A stretch of DNA of 64,000 bases from Desulfoscipio gibsoniae DSM 7213 (GTDB taxonomy: Bacteria > Bacillota > Desulfotomaculia > Desulfotomaculales > Desulfallaceae): the NCBI RefSeq assembly GCF_000233715.2, contig NC_021184.1:1334501-1398500 (forward strand), written 5' to 3'. The position numbers and the translations under genes were made by a program. Under the pieces are notes generated by a model that saw only the letters and a program-made list of their open reading frames with translations, searched no databases and was not told where the DNA came from. Shown one piece after another: positions 27,760 through 36,174 of the stretch (positions are counted from its first letter, which is position 1; every line of letters begins with the position of its first letter).

Positions 27760-28401
27760 GTGTCGACAACCATTATTATTCTGATCATTGCATATGTAAT
27801 TATTAGCAAAATCATGGGCCGGGACGGCCGTAACCTGCCACAAAGGCCCACCGGCCGTCCCCCTGGAGATGTTGAACAGCCTCGCCCGGACTATGCATCT
27901 TCGCGTGATGAAGACGTGCTGCTGTCCGGCCCGTGGGAAACATCTCCGCGCAGTGAAGATGGGCCGTTGTCCGGCCCGTGGGATATATCCACTCGCGGCG
28001 AGGATGCCCCGTTGCCAGGCCCGTGGGAGCAGGAGTGTTCTACTGGTGCCGAAAATAAGCCGCAGTCACCGACGGAGCGTGAAAATGAGCCGCAATTTCC
28101 GCGACAACAGCGGGAACAAACTAATCCTGCGGGTGACCCTCCGTTAGTATTGGGTGAACAGGATAGGCCGCGACGGCTTTTAAATGTAGCGCCGCAAGGG
28201 GATGCTGATCACAGTGACCAACCGGTTGCCCCTTTGTCGCGGCCGATTCCGGCAACAGACCCAAGTCGGTGGAGATGTAATGCTGGAAACCCACTTGCTG
28301 CCGCATTAAGCAGCAAAAACGCCCTGGTGGGGAGCATGATCATTGGTGATGTATTAAACTCTCGTGGCGGCAGGATTAAAAAAAGGCCTGGCCAATTTTG
28401 A
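27760..28401 (+). CDS. Low-complexity membrane-anchored protein with GPW repeats
   Basis: 213 residues, not recognised. A hydrophobic N terminus (TTIIILIIAYVIISKIM) could anchor it. Residues about 45-90 hold three tandem 20-residue units of the type S-R-x-E-D-x-x-L-x-G-P-W. A long Pro/Glu/Gln-rich linker follows, and the end ALVGSMIIGDVLNSRGGRIKKR looks conserved and amphipathic. It follows floA by 49 bases and may be cotranscribed. GTG start at 27760, GGGAGGT upstream. A scaffold or floA accessory role is speculation. Confidence 0.7.
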   Translation: MSTTIIILIIAYVIISKIMGRDGRNLPQRPTGRPPGDVEQPRPDYASSRDEDVLLSGPWETSPRSEDGPLSGPWDISTRGEDAPLPGPWEQECSTGAENKPQSPTERENEPQFPRQQREQTNPAGDPPLVLGEQDRPRRLLNVAPQGDADHSDQPVAPLSRPIPATDPSRWRCNAGNPLAAALSSKNALVGSMIIGDVLNSRGGRIKKRPGQF

Positions 28402-28460
28402 TTGTGTTAACATTAATGTAATTAAATGCTCAAATATTACTGGGTTGTTAGATTTTGTAT

Positions 28461-29837
28461 TTATTTGCTATCCTTATTCAGGCGCTTGTTTAACTGTCCC
28501 AGGACCAACGATAAAAGTAACCCCGGCGCTAGTGTAGCCAGTATAACCATAATGGTGTTATACGTATACCAGGCTATCAAGTAAACCATGGCGATTAAAA
28601 TAGACATAAGCATTAAGGGAAAGCTTATCTTGAAAAACTGAAAGAAACCCACCAGAACATTGTTTCTTTCAGCCATGCCTACTGCTACCAGGTTGGCTGA
28701 GGCACCAACAATGGTGCCGTTGCCGCCCAGACAGGCCCCCAGAGAAAGGGACCACCATAAGAAATCGATGTTTTCTAAAGCACCCAGTCGCCCCATCTCT
28801 TTAATCAAAGGTATCATGGTAGCTACGAAAGGGATGTTGTCCACAAAGGAAGAAGCTACGGCCGACAGCCATAAAATGAACAGCCCTGCGGGGAGTATAG
28901 AACCTCGAGTGGTATCCAGGGCGAACATGGCGATAGATTCAATAACTCCGGTGGCTTCCAACGCGCCCACTACTACAAACAATCCGATAAAAAAGAATAT
29001 TACTGGCCATTCCACGCTATGTAAGGCACGTTCTGGATCGAACCGGGTAATTACCAGCAAAATTGAGGCCCCGGCTAATGCTATAACGGAACTTTCCAAA
29101 TGCACCAGTTGATGTAGAGTAAAGCCAACAATAGTCAGGGATAAAACAAATATACATTTTTTAAGTAAAACAACATCTTTAATCTCATTATTTTCGTTTA
29201 TTTCCATAATGGCCTGCTGCAGCTGTGTAGTTGTTTGCAGGCTGTTTTTATAAATGCGCAGCAGTATGTATAATGTCAGTGCATAAATAACTACCACCAC
29301 AGGGGCCAGGTTGATTAAAAAATCCATAAAGCCCAGGTGCGTAGCGCTGCCAATCATAATATTGGGGGGATCGCCGATAAGGGTAGCTGTCCCGCCGATA
29401 TTGGAAGCAAGTATTTCGGTTATTATGAATGGCAGAGGATTTACCTTAAGCTTGGTGGTAATTGCTAAAGTTACGGGCACAATAAGCAGCACAGTGGTTA
29501 CATTATCCAGCAGGGCTGAAAAAACTGCCGTCAACAATGCCAGCGATGCCAGTACCCTTAGCGGCTCACCCCGGGCCATTTTGCTGGTGCGAATGGCTAC
29601 ATATTCAAATAACCCGGTTTGCCGGGTAATACCCACGATGATCATCATGCCCACCAGTAGCCCGATGGTATTAAAATCTATATAATGAACGGCTTCATCC
29701 GGGGTTAATATCTTGGCCAGCATAATAATTGAAGCTCCTGCGAATGCAGCCACGGCACGGTGTATTTTCTCTGAAACGACCACGGCGTAGGTGATTAAAA
29801 AAATAACAATGGCCCAAAATGATGTGTTTTCTAACAT
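28461..29837 (-). CDS. ArsB/NhaD-family ion transporter
   Basis: 458 residues, about 11-12 membrane helices. Both halves carry the re-entrant motifs of the ion transporter superfamily: ALLDNVTTVLLIVPVTLAI with GGTATLIGDPPNIMIG in the first, SSFVDNIPFVATMIPL with LGGNGTIVGASANLVAVG in the second. Substrate may be Na+/H+, arsenite or a carboxylate; no arsenic or other diagnostic genes are adjacent. The truncated gene at 1-486 is a close paralog. Monocistronic; GGGGGGACC precedes the ATG. Confidence 0.9.
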   Translation of the reverse strand: MLENTSFWAIVIFLITYAVVVSEKIHRAVAAFAGASIIMLAKILTPDEAVHYIDFNTIGLLVGMMIIVGITRQTGLFEYVAIRTSKMARGEPLRVLASLALLTAVFSALLDNVTTVLLIVPVTLAITTKLKVNPLPFIITEILASNIGGTATLIGDPPNIMIGSATHLGFMDFLINLAPVVVVIYALTLYILLRIYKNSLQTTTQLQQAIMEINENNEIKDVVLLKKCIFVLSLTIVGFTLHQLVHLESSVIALAGASILLVITRFDPERALHSVEWPVIFFFIGLFVVVGALEATGVIESIAMFALDTTRGSILPAGLFILWLSAVASSFVDNIPFVATMIPLIKEMGRLGALENIDFLWWSLSLGACLGGNGTIVGASANLVAVGMAERNNVLVGFFQFFKISFPLMLMSILIAMVYLIAWYTYNTIMVILATLAPGLLLSLVLGQLNKRLNKDSK

Positions 29838-29908
29838 ATTGGTCCCCCCTTAACATTTTAAGGATGCCTTATTTTGATCAACTTTAACCATACGACCGCA
29901 AAATAAAA

Positions 29909-29950
29909 TTAGCCGGTATTCCCTATAATGTAATAGGGAATACCGGCTAA
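29909..29950 (-). terminator. Terminator of the CoA-transferase operon
   Basis: TTAGCCGGTATTCCCTAT (29909-29926) and ATAGGGAATACCGGCTAA (29933-29950) form an uninterrupted 18-bp stem with a 6-nt loop. On the minus strand a TTTTATTTTG tract follows. Confidence 0.85.
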
Positions 29951-30035
29951 TATATTTCTTGGTAACTTACCTGCCGCTTTGACTCATGGCCGGGTTAAAA
30001 ATAACATTTACAAATCTTGCACGGGCACGTTTGGT

Positions 30036-30848
30036 TTACTTTATTTTCTTCTTAATAAAATAACCCTCCGGGTCTATTTCTTCCCGCACCAGTCTAATTT
30101 CTTCCAGAGTCGGCGGCTCAAACTGGTATACATTATCATCCACCAGTAGCTCGAAGCCGGTGTTTTCCTGTACGCTTTGTACCGTCTCCCCGGGCATGGT
30201 GGCTAAAAGTTTCATGCGCCGTGTATTTTCATCAAACCCCAGCAGTGCACGGGTGGTAATGACCCGGTATGGTCCCTTGCCTACCAGTCCCGCTTTTTTA
30301 CGGGCACCGGGGCTGCCGTCTAAAAAACCCGGGCTGGTTAAATAGCTTAACTTTTCTTTAAAACGTCTCTTTTCATGGACCATGATAATGATGATACGTT
30401 CGCAGGATGCAGCCATATCACTGGCACCGCCGCTGCCAGGCAAGCGTACTTTCGGGCTTTGGTAGTCCCCAGGAAATTCACCGATCATAGTTGAGTTTAA
30501 ATTACCATAGATGTCTATTTCGGCACCACCGATAAAACCGTAGTCGCAAAAACCCCGCTGGGCCAGTTCAAAAGCGGAATTAAGCCCCTGTAGGTACATG
30601 GCTTTGCTGGTGGTGCGTGAATCACCCACAGAAAGCGGCAGCCCCCTGGTTAAGCGTGGCCCTACTGCCCCTGCTTCAAACACCGGTATAATTCCTGCGG
30701 CATGGGTTAGTTGGGCAAGAGTTATGGCGACCATAGGCAGTCCGGTACCTGCAAATACTACTTTGTTGTTTTCGAGTATTCGGGCCCCGGCTACCACGAT
30801 CATTTCCTGGGGGGAAAAATCATCGGCATAGTAGTCAAGGATTTCCAT
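30036..30848 (-). CDS. CoA-transferase, subunit B (GctB-like)
   Basis: 270 residues of the family I CoA-transferase beta subunit, glutaconate CoA-transferase-like branch. The segment PVFEAGAVGP holds the Glu expected to form the CoA thioester intermediate; LPGSGGASDMAASCERIIIIM and the FLDGSPGARKKAGL region fit the family. It transfers CoA between acyl-CoA and a free acid; substrate unknown. Starts one base after subunit A, with GGGGAGG before ATG. Confidence 0.88.
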   Translation of the reverse strand: MEILDYYADDFSPQEMIVVAGARILENNKVVFAGTGLPMVAITLAQLTHAAGIIPVFEAGAVGPRLTRGLPLSVGDSRTTSKAMYLQGLNSAFELAQRGFCDYGFIGGAEIDIYGNLNSTMIGEFPGDYQSPKVRLPGSGGASDMAASCERIIIIMVHEKRRFKEKLSYLTSPGFLDGSPGARKKAGLVGKGPYRVITTRALLGFDENTRRMKLLATMPGETVQSVQENTGFELLVDDNVYQFEPPTLEEIRLVREEIDPEGYFIKKKIK

Positions 30849-30849
30849 A

Positions 30850-31926
30850 TTATATGCCTCCCCGGGTGCCCAGTTTTTTCACTGACCTGGCTGACGTTTT
30901 ATAACTGTCACCGGTGTCCTGCCTTGATACACCGCGAATGAGACGAAAGTCCCTAATTTCAATTTGTTGAATATGCTGCAACTGGTTATACGGTATTTGG
31001 CTTAAAAACTCCGCTGTATTTTGGACGCCGTAAATATAATGATCGTAGTACATTTCCAGTGGTGCGCGGTCGCCTTTCCTAAAAGCCTCTCCGGCAGTCT
31101 GAAGCTCCTTGATGTGCTTATCATCAAAATAATAATGACTGTGGCAATTGCCGGGGTAGGCACCAAAGGGCACTTCCACCACCGCGTCCACAGAAAAGAA
31201 GGGTATATTTACCCGATTGGGGTCACTTACAATACTTTCATGCTCCACTATCCGCTCGCAAGTTAATATGGTATATCCCGCTGCCATAGCTATTTCCGGA
31301 CAAGTGAACAATGGCCCCTGGATTTTACAGTTACCGTAAATATCGGCTTCCTGTACGTGAACCAGTGCCACATGGGGGTGCGCGGCGGGCAGTAAAGCCA
31401 CCGGGTCGTCAGTAAAAGGACAATCCATTATTTGAGAACGATTTGCTTGCATAACATCGCTGCCCAGCGGACTGCGGCAGGGGATGAATGGAATACCCAT
31501 GGCGCCGGCCTTAAACCTGGCCGACATATTAAAATTGCTCCAATCTTCCAATTCAACTTTACCGCTTTCGGCTAAATAACGAAATAGGGGTGATATACCG
31601 AACGATTCATGTGCCCAATAAGCAAATTCCATTCGCTTGATTGAACACAGGGCTGGGTTCAGTGCCATAGCGCCGGCCAGGTATTCTAAAGCCAGTCCGG
31701 CGGATTGAAAAGAGAGGGTTAAATCCTTTTTTTTCTGTCTGATAATCTCATGAATTGCTGCCACAGGCTGGCGGCTGTTAACAAAACCGGCAATACCAAT
31801 GTTATAGCCGTCTTTAACAAAAGTGTTGATAGCCTCGGCCAGCCCCATACGCTTGTCCTTTTTGGACTTATCCTTATTGACAAGGATTTCCCTGGCTTCA
31901 TCCGGCGTAAATCCAGTCCAGTACAT
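30850..31926 (-). CDS. CoA-transferase, subunit A (GctA-like)
   Basis: 358 residues, alpha subunit of the same heteromeric CoA-transferase, with GYNIGIAGFVNSRQPVAAIHEIIRQ near the start, CRSPLGSDVM, HVQEADIYGNCKIQGP and the closing FAYPGN-like FGAYPGNCHSHYYFDD. The start at 31926 (MYWTGFTPDEA) is chosen because GGAGGAATTT sits directly before it; that same GGAGG is inside the reading frame from the ATG at 31938. No other acid-degradation genes are nearby to indicate the substrate. Confidence 0.87.
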   Translation of the reverse strand: MYWTGFTPDEAREILVNKDKSKKDKRMGLAEAINTFVKDGYNIGIAGFVNSRQPVAAIHEIIRQKKKDLTLSFQSAGLALEYLAGAMALNPALCSIKRMEFAYWAHESFGISPLFRYLAESGKVELEDWSNFNMSARFKAGAMGIPFIPCRSPLGSDVMQANRSQIMDCPFTDDPVALLPAAHPHVALVHVQEADIYGNCKIQGPLFTCPEIAMAAGYTILTCERIVEHESIVSDPNRVNIPFFSVDAVVEVPFGAYPGNCHSHYYFDDKHIKELQTAGEAFRKGDRAPLEMYYDHYIYGVQNTAEFLSQIPYNQLQHIQQIEIRDFRLIRGVSRQDTGDSYKTSARSVKKLGTRGGI

Positions 31927-32134
31927 AAATTCCTCCATTTTGTGTGTAATTTAATAGTTAGCAAAATAATTATAGCATATATTGTTTGATTAATTAGTCA
32001 GAAAATAATAAATAATACAAAATACATGACAAAATACATGACAATGTTTAGTATGAAAAAAAACCGGGCCAGGTAATAATCAACGGTTGGCAAGGACTAC
32101 ATAGCTAACCCATATATATAAAACGTTAAAATTA

Positions 32135-32758
32135 TTAAGCAATAGTAATAGCTTTATGCGGCTTGTTAAGCCAGTTATTGATTTCGAACATATTGGAGAT
32201 ATCCCCTAATAGCAGTTTTTCTTTAATACCGTAATACTCAAGGCAGGTGCCACAGGAAAGTACGGCGGTGCCATGTGTGTGTAATTTTTCCAGCTGTTCC
32301 TGCACTGGAGTACCTGCACAGGTTAAAAATACACCGGTATTCAAAAACAATAGCGCCGCAGGCGGGGGATCCATGGCCACCAGGGTGGTGAACAGGCTTT
32401 TCATCAGTACCTGTCCCAGATCCGGCGAACCTTGGCCCAGTGCATTGGTTGTAATGAAATAAACCGGCCCGACGGTGGGCGTAACGGCAGCAGGGGTGGG
32501 GGCTGCGCTTTCGTTAGTTTGATTTGCTGTAGCCTGGGCGCCAATGCGGGTTATAGTCAAATGATAAAAGCCCTCTTTGGGCTGTTCGTTTACCTGGTAG
32601 CCCGCATTTTTGGCGAACAACACTACGTTTTGACGGGCAACATCGTTATCCACAATGGTGGTAACGGTGTCGACACCTGCTTCTTCAAGAGCTTTTTTGG
32701 TGTTGATTACCGGGTGTGGGCAGGCCAATCCCCGGCAGTCCACTAATTTATGATTCAT
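32135..32758 (-). CDS. yedF: Selenium metabolism sulfurtransferase-like protein YedF
   Basis: 207 residues in two parts: an N-terminal TusA-like domain with DCRGLACPHPV (Cys-Pro motif, residues about 8-18) and a C-terminal DsrE-like domain with LNTGVFLTCAGTPVQEQL and LSCGTCLEYYG. This combination marks YedF of selenium-using organisms, encoded next to selD as here. It is thought to handle selenium or sulfur before selenophosphate synthesis; the exact step is not established. GAGGATTAATAA precedes the ATG. Confidence 0.93.
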   Translation of the reverse strand: MNHKLVDCRGLACPHPVINTKKALEEAGVDTVTTIVDNDVARQNVVLFAKNAGYQVNEQPKEGFYHLTITRIGAQATANQTNESAAPTPAAVTPTVGPVYFITTNALGQGSPDLGQVLMKSLFTTLVAMDPPPAALLFLNTGVFLTCAGTPVQEQLEKLHTHGTAVLSCGTCLEYYGIKEKLLLGDISNMFEINNWLNKPHKAITIA

Positions 32759-32809
32759 TTATTAATCCTCCTCGTGTTGTCTAACAAAGTTATTATCGGG
32801 GTGTCGCCC

Positions 32810-33850
32810 CTAAATAACACTGATCAGCTTATCTTGAATCGGCAGCACCTGGCCTATTACTGCCGATGGTGTGCCTTGGCCCGCCAGTTCCGCCACCAAC
32901 CGGTCTGCCAGGGACCCTGGCACCGCTATAAGCAGTCCACCTGAAGTCTGTGGGTCGAACAGTATCATTTGTTCTTCAGGTCTAAGGGAATTGTCCAGGG
33001 TTACCTTGCCAATTAGGTATTCTTTATTATCATAAGCGCCCCCCGGTATAATACCCATGCGGGCCATCTCTATTGTTTCGGGCAGCAATGGTACCGCAGA
33101 AAAACAAATCTCCAGGCTGACTTGACTGGCCGCAGCCATTTCGGCGGCATGACCAAGCAGGCCAAAACCGGTGATATCGGTACATGCGCTGGCATTGTAC
33201 CGTTGCATGCTTGCAGATGCTTCTTTATTTAGCGCGGACATGCACTGCGCTGCTTGTTTGGCGGCTTCAGGAGACAGCAAGTCAGCCTTGATGGCAGTAT
33301 TAATAATACCGGTGCCCAGTGGTTTGGTTAATACCAACCGGTCGCCGGGCCGGGCGGTGGCGTTGGAGATAATACCCCCGGGTGGTGCCAGGCCGGCAAC
33401 TGCCAGCCCATATTTAGGCTCATCATCTCGTACCGTGTGACCCCCGGCAATAATACCGCCTGCTTCCACCACTTTATCAGCCCCACCCTTTAGAATATCC
33501 TCCAGGACGGCAATAGGCAGGCAATCGGGAAAACAGACTATATTCAGGGCCAAAAGCGGTTGGCCACCCATGGCATAAATATCGCTTAAAGCGTTGGCCG
33601 CGGCAATTTGCCCGAATAAATATGGATCATCTACCATGGGAGTGAAAAAATCAACAGTTTGTATTAACGCCTGATGTTCATTCAGTCGGTATACGGCGGC
33701 ATCATCCGAGGTATTCAGCCCCACCAGAAGGTTCGGGTCTTGGGATACGGGTAATTGTCGCAGAACCTGCGACAGGGTATGCGGCCCTATCTTGGCTGCT
33801 CACCCGGGTGTTTTGGCCAGGCTGGTTAGCCTTACTGTTTTATTAGTCAT
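32810..33850 (-). CDS. selD: Selenophosphate synthetase SelD, selenocysteine-containing
   Basis: 346 residues with UGA at codon 17 (33802-33800) read as selenocysteine. From ATG 33850 the frame gives MTNKTVRLTSLAKTPG-U-AAKIGP, matching the catalytic G(C/U)xxK site of SelD; a stop-limited reading would lose this and begin only at 33724. Downstream, TVDFFTPMVDDPYLFGQIAAANALSDIYAMGG, AGGHTVRDDEPKYGLAV and FDPQTSGGLLIAV are typical. SelD makes selenophosphate from selenide and ATP for Sec-tRNA. GGAGGCCGACCTAATA lies before ATG. yedF follows 51 bases downstream. Confidence 0.95.
33756..33774 (-). promoter_or_regulatory. Candidate bacterial SECIS hairpin in selD
   Basis: In the selD mRNA, TGTCGCAG and CTGCGACA form a perfect 8-bp stem around GTT; the stem begins 25 nt and the loop 33 nt after the UGA. 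G and U in the apical loop and this distance fit bacterial SECIS elements, which bind SelB. Confidence 0.8.
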
Positions 33851-34007
33851 TATTAGGTCGGCCTCCTTATCTATAGCATGTCACTTAATGTCTATTAAAA
33901 TTTAAACAAGTTGTTATAACGTGTCAGTCGAATATTCTGTTTATGTTTACTAATTCCTTTATGAAAATAATAAAAAAATTTTATAGATAGATCGCAATCT
34001 AATAAAA

Positions 34008-34029
34008 ATGCTTATTTTTTTAATAAGCA
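34008..34029 (-). terminator. Intrinsic-terminator-like hairpin upstream of selD
   Basis: On the minus strand TGCTTATT / AATAAGCA (8 bp, A-rich loop) is followed by TTTTTATT. It lies about 160 bases before selD, in the 276-base space between the divergent selD and selenoprotein genes. It could attenuate selD if the promoter is further up, or insulate the two units. No convincing -35/-10 pair was identified. Confidence 0.5.
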
Positions 34030-34126
34030 CAGCTATAAAAAGACCGGCAAAGGTATACATTAAAGGTATGGTTATGATAAAATTTGTGGGTAAATTAGTT
34101 TAACCATATATAAGGAGGAAATAACA

Positions 34127-34468
34127 TTGCAGCCATTTGAAGTAATCATTTTTGGCCTTAATGCCCCGGTACCCCATGTAGGCTGAGGCCCCAGTCCCTC
34201 CGCAGGTTGCGGATCAGAAAAAACCATGAAACAAGATGCCGAGGAATTGGGTGCTACCTTGAAAGGAAGCTTTGGTGATGAGGTTGATGTAAAGTTTGTA
34301 GATGTTTCCACCGAGGCACTTAAGGAGTACCCCAACATTGAATCCATTTTGCCCCGGGTTCGGTTACCGCTGACGGTAATCAATGGCGAGCCCCGCTTCC
34401 ACGGTGGCATTTCTGCCGAAGTTATTTCGGATGCCTTGCAGAACATAAAAAAAGAACAAAGCAATTAA
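34127..34468 (+). CDS. Thioredoxin-like selenoprotein with in-frame UGA
   Basis: 113 residues if UGA at codon 20 (34184-34186) is read as selenocysteine. TTG at 34127 has AAGGAGGAA six bases upstream. The start reads MQPFEVIIFGLNAPVPHVG-U-GPSPSAGCGS; after the UGA the frame continues to 34468 with a beta-alpha pattern and LPLTVINGEPRFHGGIS, which looks like the cis-Pro region of a thioredoxin fold. Layout recalls YuzD/DUF1462-like proteins and may belong to the SaoT-type (seleno)proteins, both unverified. Sec20 and Cys28 form a likely redox pair. Divergent from selD. A stop-based reading would wrongly begin at ATG 34226. Confidence 0.85.
34199..34213 (+). promoter_or_regulatory. Candidate SECIS hairpin of the thioredoxin-like selenoprotein gene
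   Basis: TCCGCA (34199-34204) and TGCGGA (34208-34213) form a perfect stem around GGT; the loop starts 18 nt after the UGA. The GC-AGGT-TGC apex resembles the selD hairpin and known SelB sites. Confidence 0.75.
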
Positions 34469-34523
34469 TTTAACGGGCTGCGCAAGTTCGCTGGCATATT
34501 TAACCAGACAGACGTTATTTTTC

Positions 34524-34564
34524 CCCTCCCCGCCGCATAAATTAGTGGCGAGGAGGGATTTTTT
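34524..34564 (+). terminator. Terminator whose 3' arm contains the yqfC ribosome binding site
   Basis: CCCTCC-C-CGCC (34524-34534) pairs with GGCG-A-GGAGGG (34547-34557), one mismatch, loop of 12 nt, followed by ATTTTTT and immediately by the yqfC ATG. It ends the selenoprotein unit, yet the only good yqfC Shine-Dalgarno (GAGGAGGG) is its 3' arm. Confidence 0.8.
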
Positions 34565-34849
34565 ATGGCCTGGAGAGATCTAAAAAATAAGGTTAAACGT
34601 CAATTTTCAGATGTCCTGGATTTACCAGGGGATATTATGCTGGATTTGCCCAAAATAGTGCTGGTCGGCAACCTGCAGGTGTTTATTGAGAACCATCGCG
34701 GTATTCAAGAATATAACCCCCGTTTGGTGCGGGTGGTAGTAAATGACAAAGTGATTGAAGTAACCGGTGAAAATTTGACACTGCGTAATATTATGCCTGA
34801 TGAAATCTGCGTGGAAGGACAAATAACCGGTCTTATTTTTCTAAGTTAG
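34565..34849 (+). CDS. yqfC: Sporulation protein YqfC
   Basis: 94 residues with LDLPGDIMLDLPKIVLVGNLQVFIENHRGI and YNPRLVRVVV, the YabP/YqfC family pattern. In Bacillus the yqfC-yqfD pair is transcribed in the mother cell under sigma-E and is required for normal spore formation; the biochemical role is unknown. A GGCATATT at 34492-34499 resembles a sigma-E -35 but no matching -10 was found. Confidence 0.93.
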   Translation: MAWRDLKNKVKRQFSDVLDLPGDIMLDLPKIVLVGNLQVFIENHRGIQEYNPRLVRVVVNDKVIEVTGENLTLRNIMPDEICVEGQITGLIFLS

Positions 34850-34860
34850 GGGGGCGAAAA

Positions 34861-36174
34861 ATGTTTTTAAAGATATTAAACTACCTGGATGGTTATGTAA
34901 CCATTACGCTTCCCGAGGAATGTCTGGAGAAGTTTGTTAACATGGCTACCACCCGGGGTATTTACCTATGGGGCATAACTAATGCGGCTGGAAACCAGGT
35001 AGCTTTAAATGCTCGTTTAAGAGATGTACAACCCCTACGCCATGTGGCCCGTATGACCCGCTGCCGTTTCCATATTATAAACCGCTCCGGTTTGCCCTTT
35101 TTTATTGGCAAACTGCGGCGGCGCCGGGCATTACTGGGCGGGGCATTGTGTTTTGTTATTGCGCTGTACGCGCTGTCATCTTTTATATGGTTCATTGATA
35201 TAACAGGTAATCAATCGGTTACTGAAGATAAAATTGCCCGGGTTGCCCGGGAAGCCGGCCTATATCGCGGAGCTCCCAAGCGGTCTTTAGATACGGCGGA
35301 GCTGGAAAAAACTATTATGCAGCAGGTAAACGACCTGGCCTGGGTTGGCGTGTCTGTTGATGGGACAAGGGTATTGATCAAGGTCGTTGAAAAAGTGTTG
35401 CCGCCTGACAATGGGGAGCATCCCGTGGATATCGTGGCACTAAAGGACGGACTGATCAAGGAAATACTGGTATTGTCGGGGCACCCGCTGGTCCGGGAAG
35501 GGGATACCGTTACCAGCGGTCAAGTGCTAATATCGGCGTTAATACCGCCCCCTGAAATTGAGGAAGAGTCTAAACCTAATGCTGCTGAAGGAGAAGCGGA
35601 AAAAGAGCAGCAGCTGACATTACAATATGTGCATGCACGTGGGATTGTCCGGGCTCGCATATGGTATGATGTATATAATGAAATAAAACTTGAAGAGCAG
35701 GTAACCAAACCCACCGGAAGTGAGATTACCAAACTTTGCATGAAAATTGGGGGTAAGGAAATAATTTTAATGGGCCCCCATCAAGTGCCCTATGTACATT
35801 ATACCGAGCACAGGGATGTGAAAAGGTTACCGGAATGGAGGAATATTAAAGTACCCGTCGAAGTTATAACGGTTAAATATACCGAACAGGGTACTTATAC
35901 TAATAAATTAAGCAGGTCCGAGGCCCGTCGTCTGGCCGAAACCCAGGCGTTGGATGAATTGCGCTCACAAATGCCGAGCGGGGCAAAAATATTAAATACA
36001 CAGGTGCGGGAAGTAAAAACCGCAGGTGAAGAGGATATTGTCCGGGTTCGGGTACAGGTAGAAACACTTGAGGAAATAGGCATGGAAAAACCTCATCAAC
36101 AAGACGGAGGAGGTTCTGGTATAGTTGACCCAAAACACGGAAACCAGGCTGATGGAAACCAGAATAATCATTGA
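34861..36174 (+). CDS. yqfD: Sporulation protein YqfD
   Basis: 437 residues, longer than usual by an Asp/Gly/Asn-rich tail. The N-terminal domain (LNYLDGYVTITLPEECLEKFVNMATTRGIYLW type) precedes a single membrane helix at about residues 88-108, and the outer part has the GLIKEILVLSGHPLVREGDTVTSGQVLI segment. Mother-cell sporulation protein, partner of YqfC, needed for forespore development in Bacillus. GGGGGGCG before ATG; its 3' end overlaps phoH. Confidence 0.93.
   Translation: MFLKILNYLDGYVTITLPEECLEKFVNMATTRGIYLWGITNAAGNQVALNARLRDVQPLRHVARMTRCRFHIINRSGLPFFIGKLRRRRALLGGALCFVIALYALSSFIWFIDITGNQSVTEDKIARVAREAGLYRGAPKRSLDTAELEKTIMQQVNDLAWVGVSVDGTRVLIKVVEKVLPPDNGEHPVDIVALKDGLIKEILVLSGHPLVREGDTVTSGQVLISALIPPPEIEEESKPNAAEGEAEKEQQLTLQYVHARGIVRARIWYDVYNEIKLEEQVTKPTGSEITKLCMKIGGKEIILMGPHQVPYVHYTEHRDVKRLPEWRNIKVPVEVITVKYTEQGTYTNKLSRSEARRLAETQALDELRSQMPSGAKILNTQVREVKTAGEEDIVRVRVQVETLEEIGMEKPHQQDGGGSGIVDPKHGNQADGNQNNH

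Noticed and set aside
29030-29050. tRNA T-arm-like GGTTCGATCC on the minus strand
   Set aside because: Lies inside the transporter coding sequence and no cloverleaf can be built around it. No tRNA gene was found in the window.
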